DNA of 37,207 nt from JAXMAF01 sp046350555 (GCA_046350555.1 JAXMAF010000038.1:1-37207), one strand, 5' to 3'. Positions 24,186 through 33,122 are shown, counted from the first letter of the stretch. Notes: generated from the sequence alone by a model not told the origin. Program-made: numbers and translations.

Positions 24186-24425
24186 CTAATGCGTCGGCGG
24201 CTTGTGATGCTTGTGTGGCTTCTTGTGCTCGCTCCGAAGATGCTGCTCGTCGACCTCGGCGGCGGAGCGCCACGAACGGCTTGCGCGCACCAGCGCGATC
24301 GTGAGGCCGACGATCGCCCCGACGACGATGCCGCCTGGGATGCTGCCAAACGGGATGCCGCCGCCGGCACCGGCGGCGATTCCAATCGCGATCCACCACC
24401 ATTCAAACGACCGACGCTGGTTCAT
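24186..24425 (-). CDS. Small membrane protein with Gly-rich helix and His/Lys-rich tail
   Basis: 79 residues. It opens with MNQRRSFEWWWIAIG and then has one long Gly/Ile-rich hydrophobic region (about residues 10-45) with repeated GxxxG spacing, enough for a helical hairpin or glycine zipper. The C-terminus is polar and rich in His and Lys (HKKPHKHHKPP), a possible metal-binding or nucleic-acid-binding tail. AAGGAA lies six bases before the ATG, one of the few Shine-Dalgarno sequences in the window, which supports a real gene. Function is unknown. Confidence 0.65.
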   Translation of the reverse strand: MNQRRSFEWWWIAIGIAAGAGGGIPFGSIPGGIVVGAIVGLTIALVRASRSWRSAAEVDEQHLRSEHKKPHKHHKPPTH

Positions 24426-24482
24426 GAGCGGTTCCTTGCCGGACCTGGCGTCCGGTTGAGGCGGCATGATGCCACGAGGACG

Positions 24483-24504
24483 CCGTGGGCCGCAAGGCCG
24501 ACGG
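24483..24504 (-). terminator. Hairpin with GCAA tetraloop downstream of metH
   Basis: CCGT-G-GGCC-GCAA-GGCC-G-ACGG: eight pairs with one G/G mismatch closed by a GNRA loop, 52 bases past the metH stop. There is no T tract. It is a candidate terminator for metH or a structured 5' region of the small downstream gene. Confidence 0.35.
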
Positions 24505-24555
24505 ACGCAACGGGGCAGCGCCGCCGCCCCCGGTCGCCCGGCGCCCGACGGGACA

Positions 24556-27500
24556 CTACACGTTGAAGTAGCGGGCCTCCGGATGGTGCACCACGATCGC
24601 GCTGGTGCTCTGCTCGGGGTCGATCTGCCAGTTCTCCGTGAGCACGCAACCGATGCGCTCCGGCTTCACCAGGCGGAAGAGCTTCTCCTGGTCGCTCATC
24701 TCCGGGCATGCCGGGTAGCCGAACGAGTAGCGGATTCCCCGGTATTTCTGCTGGAACAGGTCCTTGATGCGAGGGCTGTCGTCGTTGCCGATGCCCAGTT
24801 CCGCGCGCATCCGCTTGTGCCACAGCTCGGCGAGGGCCTCCGCCGTCTCGACCCCCATGCCGTGCATGTAGAGGTACTCCGTGTACTCGTTGCGCTCGAA
24901 GAGCTGCTTCGCGCGGTGCGACACCTCGACGCCCATGGTCACGCAGTGGAACGCGACGACGTCGCGCGTGCCGTCGCCGCCATGCTCGCGGGTCGGTCGG
25001 AAGTAGTCGCTGATGCAGAGGCGCTGCTGCGCCGCCTGCCGCGGGAACGTGAACCGCTCGATCTCGCGGTCGTGGTCCTCGGGGTCGAAGACGACGAGGT
25101 CGTCGCCGGCGCTGTTGCACGGGAAGTAGCCATAGACGACCGCCGGACGAAGGATCTTCTCGTCGCGGCACAGCGCCTTCATGCGGGCGAAGACGGGCAG
25201 CACCTTCTCTTCGACCAGGCGCTCGTACTCGCGCTCGTCCATCGCCCCGGGCTTGAAGCCCCACTGGCCGCGGAAGAGCGCGTTTGGATTGATGAACGGA
25301 TAGACCTCGTCGAGGTCGATCGACTCGACCAGCCGCTCGCCCCAGAAGGGCGGGCGCGGAACCTCCACGTCGCGGCGCACGGCGGGACCCTCGGCCACGG
25401 CCGCCCCGGCGCGCGGGGCGGCGCTCCGGGACGCGGCGACCTTCGCCTCGACCGCCTTGCGCTTGCCGAGGCGCTCGTCGATCGCGGCATCGATCTCGTG
25501 CAGGCGGTTGCCCGCGAGCGCGTCGCAGATCGCCAGCCCCTCGAAGGCGTCGCGCCCGTAGTAGAGGGCACCCTGGTACAGGTCGCGGAGGCGGCCCTCG
25601 GCGTAGTGGCGGGTGAGCGCAGCGCCGCCGAGCAGGATCGGCACCTTGACCTCGAGCGCGTTGAGCTCCTTGAGATTCTCCTCCATCACCGTGACCGACT
25701 TGACCAGCAGCCCGCTCATGCCGATCGCATCGGCGCCGGTCCGCCTCCACGCCTCGATCATCGCGCCGAGCGGCTGCTTGATGCCGATGTTGTGCACCTG
25801 GTAGCCGTTGTTGCTCAGGATGATGTCGACGAGGTTCTTGCCGATGTCGTGCACGTCGCCGGCGACGGTCGCCAGCACGACGGTGGCCTTCGCCTTGCCC
25901 GCGCCGCCGACCTTCTCCATGTGCGGCTGGAGGAACGCGACCGCCTTCTTCATCACGCTCGCCGACTGGAGCACGAAGGGAAGCTGCATCTTCCCCGAGC
26001 CGAAGAGATCGCCGACCACCTTCATGCCGGCGAGGAGGTGGTCGTTGATGATCTCAAGCGGCTTGTACCTCGCCAGCGCCGCGTTGAGCGTCTCGTCGAG
26101 TCCCTTGTCCTCGCCGTCGACGATGTGCTGCTGCAACCGTTCCTCCAGGGTCAGGTCGGCGCCGCGGTCGACCTTGCCCTCCTCGGTCCCATCGGGGAAG
26201 AGGCCGATGAAGTGCAGCAGCGGATCGAAGTTCTCCGCCATGCCCTCCGGTCGATCCGCGCCCCGCCGGTCGAAGACGAGCCACTGGGCCGCCTCCCAAT
26301 GCTCGCGCGGGATGCGGTTCTCCGGCATGATCTTCGAGGCGTGGACGATCGCCGCGGTCAACCCGCGCTTCCGCGCCTCGTGCAGGAAGACGGAGTTGAG
26401 CACCGCCCGCGCCGACGCCTTGAGGCCGAAGGAGATGTTCGAGAGACCGAGGACGATGCCGCAGGCCGGGAACGTCTTCGCGATGAGCTCGATGCCCTTG
26501 AGCGTCTCGAGGCCGAGCTTGCGGTCGTCCTCGTTGCCCGTGGCGATGGTGAAGGTGAGCGGATCGAAGAGGAGGTCGTTCTCGTCGAGTCCCCACTTGC
26601 GCGTGTAGAGGTCGTGGATGCGGCGTGCGATCTCCAGCTTGCGCTCCGCGGTCTTGGCCATGCCCGCCTGCGGATCCTCGTCGATGGTCAGCGCGACGCA
26701 GGCCGCGCCGTAGCGCCGCAGCAGCGGGCAGACCTCGTCGAGCCGCTTCTCGCCGTCCTCGAGGTTGATCGAGTTGACGACGCAGCGTCCGCCGGCGCGC
26801 TTGAGGCCCGCCTCGAGGACGTCGGCCTGCGTCGAGTCGAGCATGAGCGGCGCGTTCACCTGCCGCACGTAGCGCGACACGACCTCGCTCATGTCGCGCA
26901 CGCCGTCGCGGCCGACGAAGTCGACGCAGACGTCCAGCAGGTGCGAGCCGTCGCGCATCTCCTCGCGGGCCATCGAGACGAGGCCGTCCCACGCCTCCTC
27001 GTCCAGGAGTCGCTTGAACTTGCGCGAGCCGTTGGCGTTGGTCCGCTCGGCGACGATCAGGAAGGAGTTGTCCTGCTGGAACTCGACGAACGAGTAGAGC
27101 GACGAGCAGCCCGGGGCCTGCGGCACGATCGCGCGCCGCGGCTGCGCCCGCCCGCCCACCGCCTCGGCGAGCGCCCGGATGTGCTCGGGCGTGGTGCCGC
27201 AGCAGCCACCGACGATGCCGACCTTGTACTCGTCGAGGAACCGGCGCAGCGCCTCGGCGAAGGGCTGCGGCGCGAGCGGATAGACCGTCTGTCCGTTGAC
27301 CAGCGCCGGGAGGCCGGCATTGGGCACGACGGAGACGTGGCGGTCCCAGTGTCGGGCGAGATACGCCACGTGCTCGGCCATCTCCACCGGGCCGGTTGCG
27401 CAGTTGAGGCCGAGCGACGCGATCGGAAACGGCCTGAGGGCGTTGGCGACCGCCGCGATCTCGGTGCCGAGCAGCATGGTGCCGGTCGTCTCCATCGTGA

Positions 27501-28108
27501 CCGAGACGAGGATCGGAAGGCGCTCCGGCGAGCGGTCGCGCTGGGCGAGCGCGTCGAGGCAGGCGTTGATGGGCGCACTTGACCTGGAGCAGGTCCTGGC
27601 ACGTCTCGATGATCAGCGCGTCGGCGCCGCCGTCGATCAGTCCGCGCGCCTGCTCCGCATAGGAATCGAGCATCGCCTCCCACGTCGTGTTCCCGAGCGT
27701 GACGAGCTTCGTGCCGGGACCCATCGACCCGATCACGAAGCGCGGCTTGTCGGCGGTCGAGTGGCGATCGCATGCGGCCCGCGCCACCTCGGCGGCGCGC
27801 TTGTTGAGCTCGTACGTCCAGCTCGCGGCCTCCTCGTCGAACTCGGCGAGGACCAGCTTGTTCGAGCCGAACGAGTCGGTCTCCACGCAATCGGCGCCGA
27901 CCGCGAGGAACGACTCGTGGATCCCCTGGATGATGTCGGGCCTCGACTTCACCAGGATGTCGGTGCAGTTGTCGCGCCCGAGGTAGTCCTCGTTGCGGCA
28001 CGTGGTGCAGGCGTGGATCGACGTGCCCATCGCGCCGTCGAAGACCAGCACGCGGCGGGAGAGATGCTCGAGGAAGAGGCTTTGGGACCCGCTCGGCGAG
28101 GTGGCCAT
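24556..28108 (-). CDS. metH: Cobalamin-dependent methionine synthase (one frameshift)
   Basis: About 1183 residues after correction, with all four MetH modules. The homocysteine/zinc domain has DGAMGTSI, GLNCATG and GGCCGTTPEHI (zinc cysteines). The methyltetrahydrofolate domain has AERTNANGSRKFKRLL. The cobalamin domain has DVHDIGKNLVD, whose His binds cobalt. The activation domain has RPTREHGG and RIRYSFGYPACPEM-type SAM-binding motifs and ends in STSAIVVHHPEARYFNV. The enzyme transfers methyl from methyltetrahydrofolate to homocysteine in the cytoplasm. The reading frame breaks at 27571-27573, where a GGG run (CCC on the coding strand) seems to hold one extra base. The protein resumes as INACLDALAQRD. 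ATG 28108 has a near-consensus leaderless promoter. Confidence 0.95.
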
Positions 28109-28143
28109 GCGGAGAGTCTACAGCGGGCGTGGCGAAGATTCAA
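28109..28143 (-). promoter_or_regulatory. metH promoter, near-consensus and leaderless
   Basis: On the minus strand: TTGAAT (28138-28143), 17-base spacer, TAGACT (28115-28120), then six bases to the ATG. The -10 would start transcription at or next to the start codon, leaving no leader and no room for a cobalamin or SAM riboswitch. This is the best sigma-70-like promoter in the window. Confidence 0.7.
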
Positions 28144-28163
28144 CCGTTCATCCGGATGAACGG
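28144..28163. promoter_or_regulatory. Perfect 20-bp palindrome abutting the metH -35 (putative operator)
   Basis: CCGTTCATCCGGATGAACGG is fully self-complementary and ends at the base before the metH -35 hexamer. TTCAT/ATGAA half-sites resemble operators of dimeric winged-helix regulators such as the ArsR family. It could alternatively act as the terminator hairpin of the upstream NDH-2 gene, because TTGAATCTT follows it on the minus strand. Confidence 0.55.
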
Positions 28164-28164
28164 A

Positions 28165-28209
28165 TGGAACAGATCGAACAGGTGGAACAAGTGGAACAAG
28201 CGGAACGGG
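28165..28209 (-). repeat. 9-bp tandem repeat (five units) between NDH-2 and metH
   Basis: Five 9-bp units with consensus TGGAACAAG on the plus strand lie directly beside the 20-bp palindrome. The two central units are almost identical and the outer ones carry one to three changes. Confidence 0.8.
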
Positions 28210-28246
28210 CCTGCTCGGGCGACCGCTGTTGATGGCGAGCGGCGGG

Positions 28247-29626
28247 TCACGTCTCGCGGCGCGTCTGCGTGATCACACGAGCGCCGGCCCGGAAGAAGAG
28301 ATAGCTCTGCGCCCACGAGATGAGCACGACGATCCGGTTGCGGAAGCCGACCAGGAAGATCAGGTGCACGAAGAGCCAGAGCAGCCAGGCGACCAGGCCA
28401 CCGAAGTGGCGGCCCCCGAGCTCGGCCACGGCGCGGGAGCGCCCGATGGTCGCCATCGTTCCCTTGTCGACATAGCGAAACGGCGGGCGGGCCGGCGCGG
28501 CAGTCGCCGCACCCGTCACAACGGGCCCGCGGCCCGTCGCATCGCCGCGGGGCGCGGCGCGGACCTCGCGCGCGATGACGGCGGCGACGTGGCGGCCCAT
28601 CTGCATTGCCGCAGGCGCAACGCCGGGCACCGCCCGGCCGCGCGGGTCTGTGCACGCCGCCGCGTCGCCGATCACGAAGACCTCCGGGTGTTCCGCGAGC
28701 GAGAGATCGGGCCTGACCGCGATGCGCCCGCCGCGCGCCAACGGCACGCCGAGCGTCGCCAGCAGCGCGCCCCGCGCACACCCGCGGCCCAGAGCACCGT
28801 GCGCGGCGATCGACTCGCCTCCTTGGAGGCTTACCCTGCCGCCGTCCACGCCGACGACGCGCCGGCGCACCTCGACGCCGAGTCCCTCGGAGCCACGCAG
28901 CGCGCTGGCGGACGAATCGGGATGCATCGCCGGCAGGAGCCGCTCGCCGGCCTCGATGAGGACCACGCGCGTCGCGGCGGTGTCCACCTGGCGAAAGTCG
29001 CGGACGATCGCGTCGACGGCGAGCCTGCTTGATCGCTCCGGCGAGCCGACGCCCGTCGGTCCCGCGCCGACGATCACGAACGTGATCCATGCGGATCGCC
29101 TGGCCGCATCGTCCTCGTTCTCCGCGCGCTCGAACGCCAGCAGGATGCGGCTGCGGATCTCGAGGGCCTCGTCCAGCGTCTTCAGTCCCGGCGCGTCGGG
29201 GCGCCACGCCTCGTTGCCGAAGTAGTCGTCGACCGCGCCCGGCGCGAGGACGAGCCAGTCGTACTCGATGGTCCGGCGCCGCGAGGTCGGCGCGTCCGGG
29301 CGCGCGTCGCCGGCGCCGCCGCCCTCCTCGGCCATGGCTTCCTCGACCATCGGCGCGAGCGTCGCCGTGCGCTTCGCCAGGTCGATCGACTCGACCTCGC
29401 CCAGCACCACGGTTGCGTTCCGCTGCTTGCCCAGCACGTGGCGCAGCGGCGCGGCGATCTCGACCGACGAGACCGCCGCGGACGCGACCTGGTAGAGCAG
29501 TGGCTGGAAGAGGTGATGGTTCTGCCGGTCGACGAGCATGACATGGACCGGCGCGCGAGCCAGCCGCTGGGCGACGGTCAGCCCGCCGAATCCGCCGCCA
29601 ACGATGAGGACTCGAGGGGCGGGCAT
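28247..29626 (-). CDS. ndh: Type II NADH dehydrogenase (NDH-2) / FAD-dependent oxidoreductase, with two compensated frameshift windows
   Basis: About 459 residues. The FAD site RVLIVGGGFGGLTVAQRLAR is followed by the NDH-2 hallmark NHHLFQPLLYQVASA. The second dinucleotide site is VIVGAGPTGV, and the flavin-binding VFVIGDAAA comes near the end. The C-terminus has a membrane-associating segment (LLWLFVHLIFLVGF). NDH-2 passes electrons from NADH to quinone at the inner membrane without pumping protons. Two short stretches read out of frame and then recover. One is near 29019-29050, where LAGAIKQ is encoded in the neighbouring frame. The other is near 28766-28802, where VLWAAGVRG is. Restoring them gives the canonical family sequence. 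The gene is divergent from the two-component genes. Confidence 0.88.
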   Translation of the reverse strand: MPAPRVLIVGGGFGGLTVAQRLARAPVHVMLVDRQNHHLFQPLLYQVASAAVSSVEIAAPLRHVLGKQRNATVVLGEVESIDLAKRTATLAPMVEEAMAEEGGGAGDARPDAPTSRRRTIEYDWLVLAPGAVDDYFGNEAWRPDAPGLKTLDEALEIRSRILLAFERAENEDDAARRSAWITFVIVGAGPTGVGSPERSSRLAVDAIVRDFRQVDTAATRVVLIEAGERLLPAMHPDSSASALRGSEGLGVEVRRRVVGVDGGRVSLQGGESIAAHGALGRGCARGALLATLGVPLARGGRIAVRPDLSLAEHPEVFVIGDAAACTDPRGRAVPGVAPAAMQMGRHVAAVIAREVRAAPRGDATGRGPVVTGAATAAPARPPFRYVDKGTMATIGRSRAVAELGGRHFGGLVAWLLWLFVHLIFLVGFRNRIVVLISWAQSYLFFRAGARVITQTRRET

Positions 29627-29835
29627 GGAGGTCGGATCGGCGGGTTCCGCCGCAGGAGCCGCGTCCGGGTCGCCGGTCCAGCCGGGACGATCGGATCGGG
29701 CGTGCGCGGGACGCGGTTCGGTTCGACGGGACGGTATGCGTGGCGCGATCCCGACATCGTCCGCGCGCCTCGCCCGGCGCCGCCCGAAGACGGAACGCCC
29801 GATGGCTTGCGTGTGCATCGCCCGCCAACATGACG

Positions 29836-29853
29836 CTGTCAGAATCCCGTCAG
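29836..29853 (+). promoter_or_regulatory. PhoB-box-like direct repeat upstream of the response regulator
   Basis: CTGTCAG-AATC-CCGTCAG: two 7-bp direct repeats with 4-bp spacing, giving the 11-bp periodicity used by OmpR/PhoB-family regulators. The first half differs from the PhoB half-site CTGTCAT at one base. It ends 49 bases before the response-regulator ATG, consistent with autoregulation. Confidence 0.5.
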
Positions 29854-29902
29854 TGGTTGGCCGGCGATCGACGCGATACGTTGCATCATCGAGACAGTCG
29901 CC

Positions 29903-30625
29903 ATGGATCCCGCTGTTGACACGGCCTCGCGCGCGTCGGCCCTGCGCGTCCTGCTCGTCGAGGACGAGCCGGTCGTGCGGCGCTCGATCCGGCACGGCCT
30001 CGAGGGCGAAGGCTACGTGGTCGCCGCATCGGCCACGGGCGAGGATGGATTCCGCCTCGCGACGAGCGAGCGATTCGACCTGGTGATCCTCGACATCCTG
30101 CTGCCGGGACGGAGCGGGCTCGAGGTGCTGGCCGGGATCCGGCGCCACGTCGGCGCCGTGCCGGTCCTGCTGCTCACGGCGCGGGACACCGTCGAGGATC
30201 GCGTCACAGGGCTCGACGCCGGGGCCGACGACTACCTGGTCAAGCCGTTCGCCTTCGACGAGCTGCTCGCGCGGTTGCGGGCGCTCGCGCGGCGCGGCCG
30301 GCCGAACGCCGCGGCGACGCTGACGTGCGGCGACCTTCAGATGGATCCGCTCTCCCGCCGCGCCGTGCGCAGCGGCGCGACGCTTCCGTTGACGGCCCGG
30401 GAATTCGACCTGCTCGAGTACCTCCTGCGCCACGCGAACTCGGTCGTGTCGCGCGACATGCTCGCCCGCGATGTCTGGAAGGAGACCGACCGGGTCACGC
30501 CGCTGGACAACGTCATCGACGCGACGATCGCGCGGCTGCGCAAGAAGGTGGACGAACCCTTCGGCGACGCGCTCGTGCAGACCGTTCGCGGGATCGCCTT
30601 CCGGCTCTGCGGAGATGCGCGATGA
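29903..30625 (+). CDS. OmpR/PhoB-family response regulator
   Basis: 240 residues. The receiver domain (about 14-125) has the acidic pair in LLVEDEPVVRRSI, phospho-acceptor Asp64 in LVILDILLPGRSG, the Thr in LLLTARD and the Lys in DYLVKPFAFDELLARL. The C-terminal winged helix (about 140-235) contains LTAREFDLLEYLLRHANSVVSRDMLARDVW and ends in RGIAFRLCG. It should bind direct-repeat DNA as a dimer and act as a transcription factor. Sequence alone does not tell PhoB from CusR/QseB-like subtypes. Its stop overlaps the kinase start (ATGA). A direct repeat lies upstream at 29836-29853. Confidence 0.95.
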   Translation: MDPAVDTASRASALRVLLVEDEPVVRRSIRHGLEGEGYVVAASATGEDGFRLATSERFDLVILDILLPGRSGLEVLAGIRRHVGAVPVLLLTARDTVEDRVTGLDAGADDYLVKPFAFDELLARLRALARRGRPNAAATLTCGDLQMDPLSRRAVRSGATLPLTAREFDLLEYLLRHANSVVSRDMLARDVWKETDRVTPLDNVIDATIARLRKKVDEPFGDALVQTVRGIAFRLCGDAR

Positions 30626-32187
30626 TCGGCCAGCGCTCGACGGTCCGGATGCGGCTGGCGATGTGGTTCGGCGCGACCGTCGGCGTCGTGCTGGTGGCGT
30701 TCGCCGTCGGCATCTACGCCTTCACGAGGGCCAACGCGCTCGGCATGGTGCGCGACTGCGCGCACCGCGACCTGGAGTCGGCGGCCGGATTCGTGCGGGC
30801 GAGCCCCGGGAGCATCGCGAAGATCGGGGAGATCACGCCGGAGGCGCCGATGCTGGTGCTGCGCGACGGGAGCGTCGAGCTGCGCTCCGCCGCGTGGGCG
30901 CGGCTCGGGTTGCCCGGCATCGACGAGATGGACGCGCAGCTCGCCCACGATGGCGGGATGGCGTGGCCCTCCGCGGCGACGACCTCGGGCGAGCGCCGGG
31001 GAGAGGCCGGACGCCACGTGGTCGACTGGTCGTGCACCGCGGCCAGCGGCGAGAGCTACCGCGTCGCCGCGACGGTGATGCCGGTCGACGGCCGCGTCTT
31101 CACCGTGGCTGTTGCGGCGAGCGAGCAGCCCGTCCGCGAGGCGCTTGGATCGCTGGCGCGGTCGCTCCTGATCGGGCTGCCGGTGGCGCTCGGCCTCGCA
31201 GCCCTCTGCGGGCACCTGGTCGCGCGGCGCATGCTGGCGCCCATCCAGCGCATGGCCGACGCGGCGCGGCAGATCGGCGGCGATCGCCTCGACGAGCGCC
31301 TTCCCGTCGAGAACCCGCGCGACGAGTTCGGCCGGCTCGGCACGCTGGCCAACGAGTCGCTCGACCGGCTCCAGGGAGCGTTCGATCGACAGCGCCGCTT
31401 CACCGCCGACGCGTCGCACGAGATGCGCACGCCGCTCACCGCGATCCGCAGCGCCGGCGAGGTTGCGCTGCGGCGCGAACAGCAGCCGGAGGAATACCGC
31501 GAGACGATCGGCGCGATGCTCGAAGGCGTGACACGGCTGACTGACCTCATCGATCGCCTTCTCCTGCTGGCTCGCGCCGACGCGGGGAAGGCGCTCGTGA
31601 GGCGCGAATCGGTCGATGCGAAGGCCGTGGTCGAGGAGGTCGCGGAGCTCCTTCAGCCGGTCGCCGACGAACGGCGCGTCGCGCTCAGCGTGCGCGCGGA
31701 CGCGAGCATGATCGCCCACGCCGATCGCGTGCTGCTGCGCCAAGCGCTGGTGAACCTCGTCGACAACGCCGTCAAGTACACCCCGGCGGGCGGGTCGGTC
31801 TCGGTCGTCGCGCGCCGGTGCAACGGCGACGTCGCGATCTCGGTGAACGACACCGGTCCCGGCATCGGTCCCGAGGATCGAGAGCGGATCTTCGACCGCT
31901 TCTTTCGCATCGATCCCGCGCGAGCGCGGAGCGAGGAGGCGCCTTGGGCCGGCGGCGCCGGACTGGGACTGGCGATTGCGCGGTGGGCCGCGTCCGCCAA
32001 CGACGGCCGGATCGAGCTGGAGAGCGAGCTCGGTCGGGGAAGCACGTTCACGCTCACGGTGCCCGCGGCCGACGTGGTCGCCGAGGCAGATCGTGGCGCG
32101 CCCGTCGAATCGCCTGCCTCGGCGGCTCCTTCGCCAACCCAGCAGTCGATCACCTTCGGAGGGGCTGCGCCGAATCCAACCGCCTGA
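30622..32187 (+). CDS. Sensor histidine kinase
   Basis: 521 residues. The first membrane helix is at about 15-35, followed by a periplasmic sensing region of about 130 residues, then a second helix at about 172-192 and a HAMP linker (RRMLAPIQRMADAARQI...). The dimerisation domain has phospho-acceptor His266 in FTADASHEMRTPLTAIRSA. The ATPase domain has N-box NLVDNAVKYTPAGG, G1 NDTGPGIGPEDRERIFDRFFR and G2 GGAGLGLAIARW. A 50-residue low-complexity tail follows. It is cotranscribed and probably translationally coupled with the regulator. The periplasmic domain is not recognised, so the signal is unknown; the architecture resembles CusS/QseC-type kinases more than PhoR. Confidence 0.95.
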   Translation: MIGQRSTVRMRLAMWFGATVGVVLVAFAVGIYAFTRANALGMVRDCAHRDLESAAGFVRASPGSIAKIGEITPEAPMLVLRDGSVELRSAAWARLGLPGIDEMDAQLAHDGGMAWPSAATTSGERRGEAGRHVVDWSCTAASGESYRVAATVMPVDGRVFTVAVAASEQPVREALGSLARSLLIGLPVALGLAALCGHLVARRMLAPIQRMADAARQIGGDRLDERLPVENPRDEFGRLGTLANESLDRLQGAFDRQRRFTADASHEMRTPLTAIRSAGEVALRREQQPEEYRETIGAMLEGVTRLTDLIDRLLLLARADAGKALVRRESVDAKAVVEEVAELLQPVADERRVALSVRADASMIAHADRVLLRQALVNLVDNAVKYTPAGGSVSVVARRCNGDVAISVNDTGPGIGPEDRERIFDRFFRIDPARARSEEAPWAGGAGLGLAIARWAASANDGRIELESELGRGSTFTLTVPAADVVAEADRGAPVESPASAAPSPTQQSITFGGAAPNPTA

Positions 32188-32232
32188 GGACCCGAAGCCA
32201 TGATCTCGCCACCGATCGATTGTCGGCCCGTC

Positions 32233-32251
32233 CCTGCATGAACCATGCGGG
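32233..32251. terminator. 8-bp hairpin between kinase and acetyltransferase genes
   Basis: CCTGCATG-AAC-CATGCGGG pairs over eight positions with one G/T pair, 45 bases past the kinase stop and before the convergent acetyltransferase. No T tract. The rest of 32188-32439 holds no recognisable gene. Confidence 0.4.
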
Positions 32252-32439
32252 CGGGCGGAGGAGCGACCACACTGCGGTTCGTCGCCCGCTGCGCCCTCCG
32301 ACCCGCCCGCGTTTGCCGGGCAACGTTGTGCTCGGCCGCACCGCCCTGCTTGTCCAGAGTCCGCACGTTGTACCTGAACTGAATCGACCTGTCGTTGCTG
32401 CGGCGGGTGGTTCGTCCGTGGTCCGACCGGTCCCGCGCG

Positions 32440-32928
32440 TCACGCCAGCGGGCGCTCGAACTCGATCTCGTCGTGAATGTCGATGCCGTTGAGCCCGCGC
32501 AGCGGGATTCCAGGCGAGCGCTCGCGGGCCGCGTCGACGGCGCCCAGCCGCAACGACGCGAGTCGCCACCCGCGGCGCTGGTAGAAGCCGATGGCGCGCG
32601 TGTTGTCGTTGGTCGTGGTGAGGTAGGCCCGTCGGCAGCCCGCCGCGCGGATCGCCTCGGTCGCGGCCGCCAGGAGCGCCGTGCCCACACCACCGTCCTC
32701 GGCGCGGCTGCTGAGCGTGATGACCTCGCCCTGCCAGGCGCCGCCGTCGATGGTGTACGTGACCAGCCCAGCGAAGCGTCCGTCGACCTCCGCCACGAAT
32801 CCGGGAAGCTCGTCCGCGCGATGCATGCGGCCAAGCGACCAGATCCGCACGCCGCCCCAGTGCGTCGTCAGCTCGCGCTCGACCTCGGGCAGGTCCGCGG
32901 CGACGACGGGACGAATGACTCGAGCCAT
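32440..32928 (-). CDS. GNAT-family N-acetyltransferase
   Basis: 162 residues. The GNAT core is visible. A beta-strand region GFVAEVDGRFAGLVTYTI is followed by EVITLSSRAEDGGVGTALLAAA, where the R-x-x-G-x-G/A acetyl-CoA loop appears as EDGGVGTALL. Then come RAYLTTTNDNTRAIGFYQRRGWR and IDIHDEIEFERPL. It transfers an acetyl group from acetyl-CoA to an unknown amine. TTTNDNTRAIGFYQRRGW is typical of small single-domain GNATs. The ATG has TACCCT (32934-32939) five bases upstream and no Shine-Dalgarno sequence. It is divergent from the prolyl oligopeptidase gene, with 260 bases between them. Confidence 0.88.
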   Translation of the reverse strand: MARVIRPVVAADLPEVERELTTHWGGVRIWSLGRMHRADELPGFVAEVDGRFAGLVTYTIDGGAWQGEVITLSSRAEDGGVGTALLAAATEAIRAAGCRRAYLTTTNDNTRAIGFYQRRGWRLASLRLGAVDAARERSPGIPLRGLNGIDIHDEIEFERPLA

Positions 32929-33066
32929 GCGAGAGGGTACGGCGCCGCGCCGGTCGCCCCCACGGCCGCGCACGTTTCGCCGGCTCGCGACCTCCGTCGA
33001 CGTCCCGACCTCCAGTCCAAGCGCAAGTGCCCCTCGAGCCCGCGTCAACACCCACCACCGCGACGC

Positions 33067-33122
33067 AACCAGTAACCAGTAACCAATAACCAGCAACCAG
33101 CAACCAGCAACCAGCAACCAGT
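33067..33122 (+). repeat. 7-bp tandem repeat (eight units)
   Basis: Eight units of AACCAGT, AACCAAT or AACCAGC in the order T, T, variant, C, C, C, C, T (the last base of each unit). It lies in the 260-base divergent region between the acetyltransferase and prolyl oligopeptidase genes. Apart from a run of eight C (33139-33146) and a possible promoter near 33153-33182, the rest of 32929-33188 shows nothing recognisable. Confidence 0.9.

Noticed and set aside
24186..24425. Possibility that the small Gly/His-rich gene is spurious
   Set aside because: Kept as a gene because it has a good Shine-Dalgarno sequence, a coherent membrane segment and a charged tail.
24466..27582. Plus-strand open frame of over 1000 codons opposite metH
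   Set aside because: No recognisable domain. The minus strand encodes a full set of MetH motifs, so this is antisense shadow.
28109..28246. Cobalamin or SAM riboswitch upstream of metH
   Set aside because: A strong promoter lies six bases before the ATG and the remaining gap holds a palindrome and simple repeat. No B12-box or SAM-I core was seen.
33067..33122. CRISPR-like array
   Set aside because: Units are 7 bp and contiguous with no spacers, and no cas genes are present.
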